64,000 nt of DNA from Candidatus Scybalomonas excrementigallinarum (GTDB taxonomy: Bacteria > Bacillota > Clostridia > Lachnospirales > Lachnospiraceae), in the NCBI GenBank assembly GCA_018710905.1, contig DVIZ01000041.1:1-64000 (forward strand), given 5' to 3'. The position numbers were made by a program, and so were the translations under genes. Below the pieces are notes generated by a model. It ran no database searches, had not been told where the DNA came from, and saw only the letters and a program-made list of their open reading frames with translations. Positions 55,646-64,000 of the stretch are shown piece after piece (position 1 is the first letter of the stretch; every line of letters starts with the position of its first letter).

Positions 55646-57002
55646 AAATTCCTGCCAAGCGCCGTTCCATGTGCTTTTTATAAAATAAAAAGAATACAAG
55701 GGTCGAAGTAATCGAAGCGATAAAATCTGAAAGCGGTTCGGCATAAAAGGCAGAGCGAGCCACGAAGAGAATTGGCAATAGGATTGTTAACATGAGATAC
55801 AAAGCTTTTCTTGCCAAAGAAAGACAAAGAGCAACTTTTGTTGCACTTAAAGCTGTAAAAGTATCTACAAATGCATATTGAAAGCTTAATGGAATCACAC
55901 TCAATGTAAATACTTTAATTCCCCAGATGGATAACTCCATATAACTTGGATCCGAAGTGAATAGTCTGACAAAGTACTGAGGAAGGAAACGGGAAATAAA
56001 GAACATAATGGTTGTGAAAATTAAGCAAAAAACAACAACTGTTTGAATTCCTTTTGTCACCCGTTTTTCTTCTTTCGCCCCGTAATTATAGCTTAAAAGT
56101 GGTTGGGAACCACCAGTAATTCCAAGCATTGGAGCAGTGATCAATGTCATATAGCTTTGTACAATTGTAGCTGCAGCAATGAGCATGTCTCCATCGGAAC
56201 CGCCATAGTGCTGAAGCACCGTATTGAGTGCAATAATTAAAACGCTATCGGTAGCGAGAATAACAAAGGGAGAAAAACCAATCATAAGCACTCTCTTTAT
56301 AATAAAAAAGGAATATCCAGAGAATGTGATTCGAACCTTTGGTTTTTTGCTAAATAAAAAGCAAATAACAAAAAGACAGGACGCGAATTGGGAGATAACA
56401 GTTGCAAGAGCGGCACCAGCAACTCCTAGTTGAAAAACAAAAATAAAAACAGAGTCTAAAATAATGTTTAGAATCGCGCCGATTAATACAGTTAGCATAC
56501 CGATAGTGGAATAGCCTTGACAAATAATGAAATAATTCATCCCAAGTGCCATTAAGGCAAAAAAAGTACCTGCAGTATAAATTGTTAAATACGTATTGGC
56601 ATAAGGAAAGGTGGTCGAACTAGCACCGAACCAAATGAGCAATTTTCCTTTCAATAAAAGGAAAAGGAGCGTTAAAATAACCGAAAGAATAACCAACATC
56701 AAAAAACAGTTGGCAAGAATTTCTTCCGCTTTTTTTTGATTTTTTTCTCCAAGCCTCATAGAGACGAGAACAGAACCACCGATTCCTACTAAAGTACCAA
56801 AGGAAGTGAGCAGTGTAATAATAGGGCTGCATACCCCAACACCTGCTAAGGCGGTATCTCCAATTTGTGGAATATTTCCAATGTACATTCGGTCGACAAT
56901 GGCATAAAGCACGTTGACAAATTGAGCGATCATTGTTGGAATTGCCAGTCGAATGACGAGTGACACGATAGGATCTCGTCCTAGATCATTTGTTCTACCC
57001 AT
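55641..57002 (-). CDS. MATE family efflux transporter
   Basis: A 453-residue membrane protein with twelve predicted helices in two similar halves. IRLAIPTMIAQFVNVLYAIV with DRMYIGNIPQIGDTALAGVG is the MATE N-terminus, and GGSVLVSMRLGEKNQKKAEE the typical loop. GITGGSQPLLSYNYGAKEE repeats the second-half signature. Such proteins expel drugs or metabolites by cation antiport; the substrate cannot be inferred. Transcribed away from lgt across a 160-bp divergent gap. Confidence 0.93.
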   Translation of the reverse strand: MGRTNDLGRDPIVSLVIRLAIPTMIAQFVNVLYAIVDRMYIGNIPQIGDTALAGVGVCSPIITLLTSFGTLVGIGGSVLVSMRLGEKNQKKAEEILANCFLMLVILSVILTLLFLLLKGKLLIWFGASSTTFPYANTYLTIYTAGTFFALMALGMNYFIICQGYSTIGMLTVLIGAILNIILDSVFIFVFQLGVAGAALATVISQFASCLFVICFLFSKKPKVRITFSGYSFFIIKRVLMIGFSPFVILATDSVLIIALNTVLQHYGGSDGDMLIAAATIVQSYMTLITAPMLGITGGSQPLLSYNYGAKEEKRVTKGIQTVVVFCLIFTTIMFFISRFLPQYFVRLFTSDPSYMELSIWGIKVFTLSVIPLSFQYAFVDTFTALSATKVALCLSLARKALYLMLTILLPILFVARSAFYAEPLSDFIASITSTLVFFLFYKKHMERRLAGIS

Positions 57003-57161
57003 AATAAAAAAACCTCATTTCTTTTTTTGTTCCCTCATTTCGTTCATTTTCTTTATCATAGCATATTTTTGAAAGAAAAGAGAGGGAAAATAATGGAGGG
57101 AAAAAATTCAGTGGAAATTTTAAGGTGTCTTTGCTAAAATGAAAAGAAGGAGGAAAAAATT

Positions 57162-58043
57162 ATGAATCAGTTAATAGGAACTATTCGATTTCCAAACTTA
57201 AACATTGTATTGGAACATGTCGGAAAAGAAATTACAATTTTAGGATTTTCCATTCATTTTTATGGAATTATCATTGCACTCGGTTTTTTAGCAGGGCTTG
57301 CTATGGCAATGCATGAAGCTAAAAGAACGGAACAAAATCCAGAGGACTATTTAGATTATATGTTGTGGATGGTTATTCCAGCGATTATCGGAGCAAGGCT
57401 TTATTATGTTATTTTTTCATGGGAAGATTATAAAGATAATCTTTTAAGCATTTTTGCCGTTCGACAAGGAGGACTTGCTATTTATGGTGGGGTAATTGCA
57501 GCGGTTCTTGTGCTAATTATTTTTTGTAAAATAAGAAGAAAATCCTTTTTCTTAATGGCGGATACTATGGTTATGGGATTATTGATAGGACAAATTATGG
57601 GAAGATGGGGAAACTTCTTTAATCGAGAAGCGTTTGGTGGTTATACGGATGGGCTTTTCGCGATGCAAATTCCGATAGCGGATGCTAGTTATACTACTCC
57701 AGAGCTTTTACAAAAGGCGGTAACAATCGGAGGAATTGATTATATTCAAGTTCAGCCTACTTTTTTATATGAAGGGCTTTGGAATTTGGCTGTTCTTCTC
57801 CTAATTTTCTTTTTTTGGAGAAAGAAAAAGAAGTTTGATGGAGAATTGCTCTGTGTCTATTTAGCAGGCTATGGATTGGGGCGTTGTTGGATTGAAGGAA
57901 TGAGAACCGATCAGTTATTGCTTGGTAGCACTAGTATTCCAGTATCTCAAGTGTTAGCTGGAGTTTTGGCAATTATTGGAATTAGTGTGATTGTTGTAAA
58001 AAGAATAAGAATGAGGAAAACAGGGCTATCTTTCCGAAAGTGA
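57162..58043 (+). CDS. lgt: prolipoprotein diacylglyceryl transferase
   Basis: A 293-residue membrane enzyme that adds diacylglycerol to the lipobox Cys of lipoproteins such as those encoded at 32.3 and 36 kb. The signature GRWGNFFNREAFG is near residue 147, and FYGIIIALGFLAGLAMA near residue 30; YEGLWNLAV and the GLGRCWIEGMRTD region fit the family's catalytic helices. The tail is basic. GAAGGAGG precedes the ATG. The 420 bp after it contain no gene. Confidence 0.94.
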   Translation: MNQLIGTIRFPNLNIVLEHVGKEITILGFSIHFYGIIIALGFLAGLAMAMHEAKRTEQNPEDYLDYMLWMVIPAIIGARLYYVIFSWEDYKDNLLSIFAVRQGGLAIYGGVIAAVLVLIIFCKIRRKSFFLMADTMVMGLLIGQIMGRWGNFFNREAFGGYTDGLFAMQIPIADASYTTPELLQKAVTIGGIDYIQVQPTFLYEGLWNLAVLLLIFFFWRKKKKFDGELLCVYLAGYGLGRCWIEGMRTDQLLLGSTSIPVSQVLAGVLAIIGISVIVVKRIRMRKTGLSFRK

Positions 58044-58169
58044 TAAAGAGAAATGGGAAAAGAAAGTTTCTGTAGAAAAAAAGAGAAATTTGTAAAAAAT
58101 TTGTAGTGTTTATAAAAATTTTAAAAATACTTTGTATAGTGGAAGAGAACAAAGAATACAACAATATAT

Positions 58170-58430
58170 TGTGGGAGAACACTTGGTCTGTACTCCATAT
58201 GGAAAACGAGGCGTAAAAAACGAAAAGATAAGGTCTAAAATGGCGTAAATCAAACGTTTTTTACGCTTTTTCTTTATGAATTTTCTATTGCAATCTATGA
58301 AATTATATAATACAATAAAAATACAGTAAAAATTGGGAAAGTTTATATTGAAAAGAACTTTAAAAATATTAGCTGCGATTATAAAAAAGTTTTGGTGGCT
58401 ATCTTTTATCATGTCATGGGGGAGAACCCA
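58170..58430 (+). promoter_or_regulatory. leader region before rsmH: paired GGAGAA-loop hairpins and terminator
   Basis: Two short hairpins carry the same GGAGAA loop on different stems: GTG-GGAGAA-CAC at 58171-58182 and GGG-GGAGAA-CCC at 58418-58429, the second extended by a T-A pair. Between them is the terminator-like stem at 58211-58266. The spot is where mraZ usually lies, but no mraZ frame is present. A TATAGT box near 58135 lacks a good -35. Confidence 0.4.
58211..58271 (+). terminator. terminator or attenuator before the division cluster
   Basis: Perfect 12-bp stem GCGTAAAAAACG/CGTTTTTTACGC with a 32-nt loop, followed by TTTTTCTTTAT. It lies about 170 bp after lgt and 195 bp before rsmH. 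Confidence 0.75.
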
Positions 58431-58464
58431 AAAAAGACTGTAAATATGAGAACAGGAGAAAAAA

Positions 58465-59406
58465 ATGGAATTTAAGCATAAGTCGGTTTTATTAGAGGAA
58501 ACCATCGCTCAATTGAATATTAAACCAGATGGCATCTATGTAGATGGCACATTAGGGGGAGCGGGCCATGCATTCCATGTCTGTGAGAGACTGTCAGAGA
58601 AGGGGAGATTCATCGGAATCGATCAAGATGAGGCAGCCATAGAAACAGGAAGAGAAAGACTCAAACCGTTTGGTGATAAAGTAACAATTGTGAGAAGTAA
58701 TTATGTGAATATGCCAAATGTTTTAAAAGAACTTGGCATAGAACATGTGGATGGGATTTTATTGGATCTTGGCGTATCTTCTTATCAGCTTGATAATGCG
58801 GAAAGAGGTTTTACATATCGAGAAGAGGATGCACCTCTTGACATGAGAATGGATCAAAGGCAAGCGATGACGGCAAAGGATATTGTCAATGAATATAGTG
58901 AGCAAGAGCTTTATCGCATTATTCGTGACTATGGAGAGGACAAGTTTGCTAAAAATATTGCAAAACATATTGTAAGGCAAAGACAAATCGCTCCAATCGA
59001 AACAGCAGGGCAACTGAATGATATTATAAGAGCTGCGATTCCAGCAAAAGTTCGAGCTGTAGGAGGACATCCTGCCAAAAGAACGTATCAAGCGATTCGA
59101 ATTGAATTAAATAAAGAACTTGAAGTATTAAAACAAAGCCTTGACCAAATGATTGATTTATTAAACGATGAAGGAAGGCTTTGCATTATTACGTTCCATT
59201 CTTTAGAAGATCGTATTGTAAAAAGTAGTTTCAAGAAAAATGAAAATCCATGTACTTGTCCGACGTCATTCCCAGTTTGTATGTGTGGCAATGTATCAAA
59301 AGGACGAGTTATAACAAGAAAGCCAATTATTCCAACCGAGGAAGAAATCGAAGAGAATAAGAGAGCAAAGAGCTCTAAGTTAAGAGTGTTTGAAAGGAAA
59401 AAGTGA
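58465..59406 (+). CDS. rsmH: 16S rRNA m4C1402 methyltransferase
   Basis: A 313-residue SAM-dependent rRNA methyltransferase (MraW). [57 protein letters not shown] and [12 protein letters not shown] are family motifs. It opens the division/cell-wall cluster with ftsL-like, two penicillin-binding proteins and mraY following in order. ACAGGAG lies about 7 bp before the ATG. mraZ, its usual upstream neighbour, is missing. Confidence 0.96.
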   Translation: MEFKHKSVLLEETIAQLNIKPDGIYVDGTLGGAGHAFHVCERLSEKGRFIGIDQDEAAIETGRERLKPFGDKVTIVRSNYVNMPNVLKELGIEHVDGILLDLGVSSYQLDNAERGFTYREEDAPLDMRMDQRQAMTAKDIVNEYSEQELYRIIRDYGEDKFAKNIAKHIVRQRQIAPIETAGQLNDIIRAAIPAKVRAVGGHPAKRTYQAIRIELNKELEVLKQSLDQMIDLLNDEGRLCIITFHSLEDRIVKSSFKKNENPCTCPTSFPVCMCGNVSKGRVITRKPIIPTEEEIEENKRAKSSKLRVFERKK

Positions 59407-59439
59407 AGTGAGATTTAATTAGCAAAAGGGGAAGAAACA

Positions 59440-59907
59440 ATGGGAGAGAAACAGCATGAGTATTACGATGGTAATGCCGTTAGAACGACGAAACCAGCAA
59501 GACAACAACCTGTAAGAAGAAATACAGAAGTTGAAAGAAAAAGAAAAACAAATAGAAGAATTCGTAGAAATCAGGAAAGAGCATTAGCGTTTGGTAAGGT
59601 CTATACAATGATTTTGGCTGTATCAGTTCTTGCGACATTGGCAATTTGTGTCTACTATATCTCTGCCCAAAGTAGAAACGTTGCCCAAAGTCATAACATC
59701 GCTTCTCTAGAACAACAGTTAAACGACCTAAAAGATGAAAACAATGCTACAAAGGAACGTCTTCAAAGTATGATGGACCTTGATCGCATTTATAAAATAG
59801 CCACAGAAAAGCTTGGTATGGTCTATGCGGGAGATGATCAAATTATTTATTATGATAGTGCTAGTAAAGATTATGTGAAACAGTATCAAGATATACCAAA
59901 AGAATAA
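59440..59907 (+). CDS. ftsL: FtsL-like septum protein
   Basis: A 155-residue single-pass protein. A 50-residue Arg/Lys-rich cytosolic part is followed by a membrane helix (about residues 50-72, VYTMILAVSVLATLAICVYY) and an extracellular coiled coil (SLEQQLNDLKDENNATKERL). IYKIATEKLGMVYAGDDQII is the end motif seen in FtsL/DivIC proteins. Assignment rests on topology and place between rsmH and a PBP, since FtsL is poorly conserved. It would help assemble the divisome. Confidence 0.82.
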   Translation: MGEKQHEYYDGNAVRTTKPARQQPVRRNTEVERKRKTNRRIRRNQERALAFGKVYTMILAVSVLATLAICVYYISAQSRNVAQSHNIASLEQQLNDLKDENNATKERLQSMMDLDRIYKIATEKLGMVYAGDDQIIYYDSASKDYVKQYQDIPKE

Positions 59908-59922
59908 AGGCTAGGTGAGAAA

Positions 59923-61848
59923 ATGGCAAATAGAATAAGAAAACGAGTTTTTACAAATAAAATGCGTTTTAAACTTATCGTTGTGTTTGGATTTATACTT
60001 TTGGGATTTGGATTTGTAGGATTTCGGTTGATGAAGTTTAATGTGAAAGATGGAAAACGGTATGAAAAACAAGTGCTTTCACAACAAAATTACCGAAGTA
60101 CAACGATTCCCTATGCAAGAGGTGAGATAACCGATCGAAACGGAACTCCACTTGCTACAAGCGTAAAAGTATATAATTTAATTATTGAGCCAAAGAATAT
60201 TATTGATGCCGATGAACAAAGGAATAAAGGTCTTGCAAAAGGGCTAGAAAAAAATGTTTATCAAAAATCAACGGTATCTGCTTTGGCTCAGTTTTTTGGT
60301 CTGAAGGAAGACGAGTTAAATAAGATTATTGAAGAGAATCCGAAATCTTATTACCAAAAACTATTAAAACGGATTGATTATGACAAAGTAAAGCCGTTTC
60401 AAGAGTTTTTAGAACAGGATTTAGTCATACAGACTGCTGACGGAGAAGAGCAGACGATCAAGCAAGGGGATAGAATTAAAGGGGTATACTTTGAGGAAGA
60501 GTATAAGAGAAGCTATCCTAATAATGAACTTGCTAGTAATATTATCGGATTTGCCAACAGTGGAAATGCAGGCTTTGGCGGATTAGAGCAACAATATAAT
60601 AGTACATTAAATGGTATTAATGGACGAGAATATGGGTATATTAATGGTGATACACAACTAGAACGCACCGTTCGTTCCGCACAAAATGGGGATAATTTAG
60701 TGACAACCATTGACATCAATGTGCAAAGAATTGTAGAAAATAAAATTCAAGAGTTTATGAAGGAAATCGGTGCATCAGAAGGTGTCAATGTGCTAGTGAT
60801 GGATCCAAACAATGGAGAAGTACTTGCTATGGCAAGTGATTCTACCTATGATTTAAATAATCCAAGAGATCCAGAACTCCTTGAAAGAGAATATACAAAA
60901 TCCGAGATTAAAAAGATGACAGAACAAGAGCAAGTGGATGCGTACAATAAAATATGGAGCAATAAGCTTGTATCTAAAATTTATGAACCAGGTTCTACCT
61001 TCAAGCCATTTACCATTGCAGCAGGACTAGAAGAGCATACTTTGACAGGAAATGAAACCTATTATTGCCCAGGATATCTTCAAAAAGAAGGCTGGCCAAA
61101 GCCAATTAAATGCCATAGCTATGCTTCTGGTGGAGAAGGGCTTATTACATTAAGCGGTGCTTTAGAACAATCTTGCAACGTAGCCTTAATGGAAATTAAT
61201 GATGCCAATGGAAAAGAAGTGTTTACTCGTTATGAAAACGACTTTGGTTTTGGAAAGAAAACAGGTGTGGATCTTCCAGGAGAAGAGGCAGGGCTTTTAA
61301 TCAGTGCGGAAAATATGGGAAGCACGGATTTAGCAACGAATAGTTTTGGACAAAATATTAACGTAACGATGATTCAGCTTGGAAGCGCATTTTGTTCTTT
61401 GATCAATGGTGGCTACTATTATCAACCACATCTTGTAAAGCAGATTGTGAATGAAGATGGTGGTGTTGTTAAAAATGTAGAAAAAGTTCTTGTAAAACAG
61501 ACAGTATCAAAAGAAACAAGCGATTGGTTAAAAGAATCCCTTTATCAAACAGTGGAAAGAGGATTAGGACAAAAAGCTAAAATCGAAGGATATAAAATTG
61601 GTGGAAAAACAGGGACAGCCGAAAAATTACCTCGTGGCAATCAGAAATATTTAATTTCCTTTATCTCTTTTGTTCCAGTAGAAAAACCAGAGCTTATGAT
61701 TTATGTAACAATTGATGAACCAAAACTCGAAAGACAAGATCAGAGTGGTTATGCCGTTACTTTAAGTAAAGAAATTATGGAAGAACTTGTGACTTACATG
61801 AACATTCCACAAACAGGAACTACGAAGAAGACAGAAACTTCTAAGTAA
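59923..61848 (+). CDS. ftsI: division penicillin-binding protein (transpeptidase)
   Basis: A 641-residue class B PBP. A basic N-terminus and one membrane helix (about 14-36) precede the pedestal domain starting YRSTTIPYARGEITDRNGTP. The transpeptidase has the active site GSTFKPF (SxxK), then QSCN (SxN) and GGKTGTAEKL (KTG). It cross-links septal peptidoglycan with FtsW. No PASTA domains. It follows the ftsL-like gene by 15 bp. Confidence 0.92.
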   Translation: MANRIRKRVFTNKMRFKLIVVFGFILLGFGFVGFRLMKFNVKDGKRYEKQVLSQQNYRSTTIPYARGEITDRNGTPLATSVKVYNLIIEPKNIIDADEQRNKGLAKGLEKNVYQKSTVSALAQFFGLKEDELNKIIEENPKSYYQKLLKRIDYDKVKPFQEFLEQDLVIQTADGEEQTIKQGDRIKGVYFEEEYKRSYPNNELASNIIGFANSGNAGFGGLEQQYNSTLNGINGREYGYINGDTQLERTVRSAQNGDNLVTTIDINVQRIVENKIQEFMKEIGASEGVNVLVMDPNNGEVLAMASDSTYDLNNPRDPELLEREYTKSEIKKMTEQEQVDAYNKIWSNKLVSKIYEPGSTFKPFTIAAGLEEHTLTGNETYYCPGYLQKEGWPKPIKCHSYASGGEGLITLSGALEQSCNVALMEINDANGKEVFTRYENDFGFGKKTGVDLPGEEAGLLISAENMGSTDLATNSFGQNINVTMIQLGSAFCSLINGGYYYQPHLVKQIVNEDGGVVKNVEKVLVKQTVSKETSDWLKESLYQTVERGLGQKAKIEGYKIGGKTGTAEKLPRGNQKYLISFISFVPVEKPELMIYVTIDEPKLERQDQSGYAVTLSKEIMEELVTYMNIPQTGTTKKTETSK

Positions 61849-61873
61849 TAGAAGAGAAATACATTCATAACCT

Positions 61874-61912
61874 CATGAAAATACTAATAAGATATAGTAA
61901 TATTTTCATGGG
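61874..61912 (+). promoter_or_regulatory. hairpin just before the second PBP gene
   Basis: Perfect 10-bp stem CATGAAAATA/TATTTTCATG with a 17-nt loop ends 13 bp before ATG 61924. The ribosome site there (GGGGC) is weak and partly next to the stem, so translation may be structure-controlled. Confidence 0.45.
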
Positions 61913-61923
61913 GCTATGTTTTT

Positions 61924-63684
61924 ATGTATCAAAAAAAGACGTTTCAAAAACGAAAAATTGTTCTCGTTGGTTGTATCTTTGCACTGTGTGGAGTTGGTCT
62001 ATCTGTAAGACTCGGTTATTTAATGGTAAAAGAGGCGGATCACTACCAAAAACTTGCGTTAGAATTACATCAAAGAGAGCGTTCCGTAAAGGCGGAAAGA
62101 GGAATTATTTATGATAGAAACGGAGTTGTTCTTGCTGGGAATAAAGCTGTTTGTACCATTTCTGTTATCCACAGTCAATTAAAAGAGCCAGAAAAGGTAA
62201 TTGAAGTATTGACAAAAGAGTTAGGATTATCAGAAGAAGTAGTAAGAAAGCGTGTGGAAAAAGTTTCTCTTCGTGAGAAAATTAAAAGCAATGTTCCAAA
62301 AGAGACAGCGGACAATATTCGTTCCTATAAATTAGCAGGTGTCATGGTCGATGAAGATTATAAACGATATTATCCCTATGACACATTAGCATCCAAAGTG
62401 CTTGGTTTTACTGGAAGTGATAACCAAGGGATTATTGGATTAGAGGTAAAGTATGATAAATATTTATCTGGAACACCAGGGAAGATATTAACACTTACCG
62501 ATGCAAGGGGAGTTGAGGTGGAAAATGCGGCAGAAGATCGAGAAGAATCCATTCCAGGAAATAGTTTAATCACTTCTCTTGATTTGAATATCCAAAAATA
62601 TGTAGAACAAGCTGCGAAAAAAGCGATGAAATCTCATTCTGCAAAACAAGTATCCGCCATTGTAATGAATCCACAAAATGGAGAAATTTATGCAATGGTC
62701 AATGTACCAGAATTTAATTTAAATGAACCATATACTTTAATTCCAGAGATGGGAACAGCCACAACAAATGAGGAGAAACAAGAGTTATTGAATCAGATGT
62801 GGCGAAATAACTCTGTGAATAATACGTATGAACCTGGTTCTACTTTTAAAATTGTAACAGCGGCGGCGGGCTTAGAAGAAAAAGTAGTATCTTTAAACGA
62901 TACCTTTTCTTGCCCAGGGTTTCGCATTGTAGAAGATAGAAAGATTCGATGCCATAAAGCAGGAGGGCATGGACAAGAAACATTTAAACAAGGGATTATG
63001 AACTCTTGTAACCCTGTGTTCATGGATGTTGGTGCAAGAGTTGGTGTGGATGCCATGTACAAAAATTACAAAAAACTTGGATTATTTGAAAAAACAGGGA
63101 TTGATGTTCCAGGAGAGGCGACTTCTATTATGCATAAAAAAGAAAATGTGAAGGCAGTGGAACTTGCCACCATGTCTTTTGGTCAGTCATTTCAAATTAC
63201 ACCGTTGCAATTGTTACGGGCAGCGAGTGCTGTCATTAATGGAGGTAATTTGGTGACACCTCATTTTGGAATGGAAGTAAGAACAAGGGAAGGGCAGCTT
63301 GTGGAAAAGCTTTCTTATGAAGTGAAAGAACAAGTGATTTTAAAAGATACGTCGGATACGATGAAGGAACTTTTAGAGGCGGTTGTCAGTGAAGGTTCTG
63401 GAAAAAATGCGAAAATAGAAGGGTTTCGTATAGGAGGAAAAACAGCTACTAGCGAAAAACTTCCAAGGAGAAGTGGAAAGTATATATCAAGCTTTCTTGG
63501 ATTTGCACCAGCAAACGATCCGAAGGTGATTGCGCTTATTATGATTGATGAGCCAGTGGGAACTTATTATGGAGGAACCATCGCAGCACCAGTGATAAAA
63601 GAGGTATTTGAAAATATTTTGCCGTATCTTGGCATTAAACAAGAGTATACAGCAGAAGTTTCGACAGAAGAGATTGTACAATAA
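61924..63684 (+). CDS. spoVD: SpoVD-like class B penicillin-binding protein
   Basis: A 586-residue class B PBP with one membrane helix (about 10-32), pedestal domain ([20 protein letters not shown]) and transpeptidase domain: SxxK in [10 protein letters not shown], SxN in NSCNP, and KTA in [14 protein letters not shown] in place of the usual KTG. The same [10 protein letters not shown] form is my recollection of Lachnospiraceae homologues. SpoVD builds the spore cortex in Bacillus; the PASTA domain of that protein is missing here. A vegetative division role is equally possible. Confidence 0.85.
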   Translation: MYQKKTFQKRKIVLVGCIFALCGVGLSVRLGYLMVKEADHYQKLALELHQRERSVKAERGIIYDRNGVVLAGNKAVCTISVIHSQLKEPEKVIEVLTKELGLSEEVVRKRVEKVSLREKIKSNVPKETADNIRSYKLAGVMVDEDYKRYYPYDTLASKVLGFTGSDNQGIIGLEVKYDKYLSGTPGKILTLTDARGVEVENAAEDREESIPGNSLITSLDLNIQKYVEQAAKKAMKSHSAKQVSAIVMNPQNGEIYAMVNVPEFNLNEPYTLIPEMGTATTNEEKQELLNQMWRNNSVNNTYEPGSTFKIVTAAAGLEEKVVSLNDTFSCPGFRIVEDRKIRCHKAGGHGQETFKQGIMNSCNPVFMDVGARVGVDAMYKNYKKLGLFEKTGIDVPGEATSIMHKKENVKAVELATMSFGQSFQITPLQLLRAASAVINGGNLVTPHFGMEVRTREGQLVEKLSYEVKEQVILKDTSDTMKELLEAVVSEGSGKNAKIEGFRIGGKTATSEKLPRRSGKYISSFLGFAPANDPKVIALIMIDEPVGTYYGGTIAAPVIKEVFENILPYLGIKQEYTAEVSTEEIVQ

Positions 63685-63746
63685 AAGAAGACGAAACGGG
63701 AAATACTGTAAACGGCAGAGCCAATATGAAAAAGGTGGGCAAGAAG

Positions 63747-64000
63747 ATGAGATATGAGATACTATTACCAATTCTAATTGCATTTTTTATCAATGTACTA
63801 TTGGGACCTGTTGTGATTCCATTTTTAAAAAAATTAAAATTTGGGCAGTTTGTTCGAGATGATGGGCCAGAGTCTCATTTGAAAAAATCAGGCACTCCTA
63901 CAATGGGAGGCTTGATTATTTTAGCTGGTATTGTAGTGACTTCTTTCTTTTATATGAAAGAATATGAAGAAATTGTGCCAATTTTGTTTGTAACACTTGG
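63747..64000 (+). CDS. mraY: phospho-N-acetylmuramoyl-pentapeptide transferase, N-terminal part
   Basis: The first 84 residues of MraY, cut by the window end. [20 protein letters not shown] is the first membrane helix; [20 protein letters not shown] and MGGLIIL are the conserved cytosolic loop and Mg-binding region start. MraY makes lipid I from UDP-MurNAc-pentapeptide. ATG 63747 is preceded by AAAGGTGGG; an in-frame ATG at 63726 lacks a ribosome site. It lies 62 bp after the SpoVD-like gene. Confidence 0.94.
   Translation, partial: MRYEILLPILIAFFINVLLGPVVIPFLKKLKFGQFVRDDGPESHLKKSGTPTMGGLIILAGIVVTSFFYMKEYEEIVPILFVTL

Noticed and set aside
58110..58505. 131-codon minus-strand frame over the rsmH leader
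   Set aside because: Overlaps the start of rsmH, runs through the hairpins and has no family resemblance; also not mraZ.
1..64000. CRISPR arrays, prophage, tRNA or rRNA genes
   Set aside because: No regularly spaced repeats, phage genes, tRNA cloverleaf sequences or rRNA segments were recognised on reading both strands.

Overview
The window looks like a chromosomal segment of a low-GC, Gram-positive anaerobe of the Clostridia, most likely a Lachnospiraceae species. The signs are A/T-rich codon use, strong AGGAGG-type ribosome sites, a remA-gmk-rpoZ-priA-def-fmt-rsmB-rlmN-prpC-prkC-rsgA-rpe-thiN housekeeping run, a YesM/YesN-type two-component pair, a large malto-oligosaccharide locus and a division cluster with a SpoVD-like protein. 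No rRNA, tRNA or CRISPR array was seen. The family assignment is inference from gene content.

Layout. 1-4.4 kb: tail of a DUF2156 protein, pyridoxamine kinase, oligoendopeptidase F, and a TetR regulator overlapping a MobA-like nucleotidyltransferase. 4.5-4.9 kb: a compact IS200/IS605-like element with no tnpA or tnpB, holding an omega-RNA-like unit on the minus strand. 4.9-7.8 kb: exonuclease III, an ABC-F ATPase and a small Cys-rich protein. 8.1-23.2 kb: a nearly unbroken co-directional housekeeping run from yicC to a LytR-CpsA-Psr protein, carrying nucleotide metabolism, replication restart, start-methionine processing, rRNA modification and the PASTA kinase/PP2C signalling pair. 23.2-24.0 kb: about 760 bp without genes, with strong promoter and terminator signals on both strands. 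24.0-29.3 kb: transglutaminase-like protein, DeoR regulator, CutC and cysteine synthase. 29.6-32.1 kb: two tandem BspA-type LRR surface proteins, the first broken by a one-base slip in a T tract inside its signal peptide.

32.3-47.1 kb is a starch/glycogen/maltodextrin utilisation locus: a MalE/F/G importer, a second lipoprotein binding protein, MalQ, a glycogen-debranching amylo-alpha-1,6-glucosidase, type I pullulanase, a neopullulanase-like GH13 enzyme and an oligo-1,6-glucosidase. Imported oligosaccharides would be debranched, disproportionated and cut to glucose in the cytoplasm. No LacI-type regulator lies in the locus; a YesN/YesM pair sits 4 kb downstream after trpS, uppP and cls.

54.4-64 kb: ychF and a MATE exporter on the minus strand, then lgt and the start of the division/cell wall cluster (rsmH, ftsL-like, PBP, SpoVD-like PBP, mraY running off the end). 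mraZ is missing from its usual place before rsmH; the 420 bp there hold a terminator-like hairpin and two short hairpins with the same loop.

The items most worth following up are the TnpB-less omega-RNA-like element, the gene-free 23.2-24.0 kb region, the T-tract frameshift in the LRR gene, a 65-bp interspersed hairpin repeat found twice, and the paired GGAGAA-loop hairpins before rsmH.
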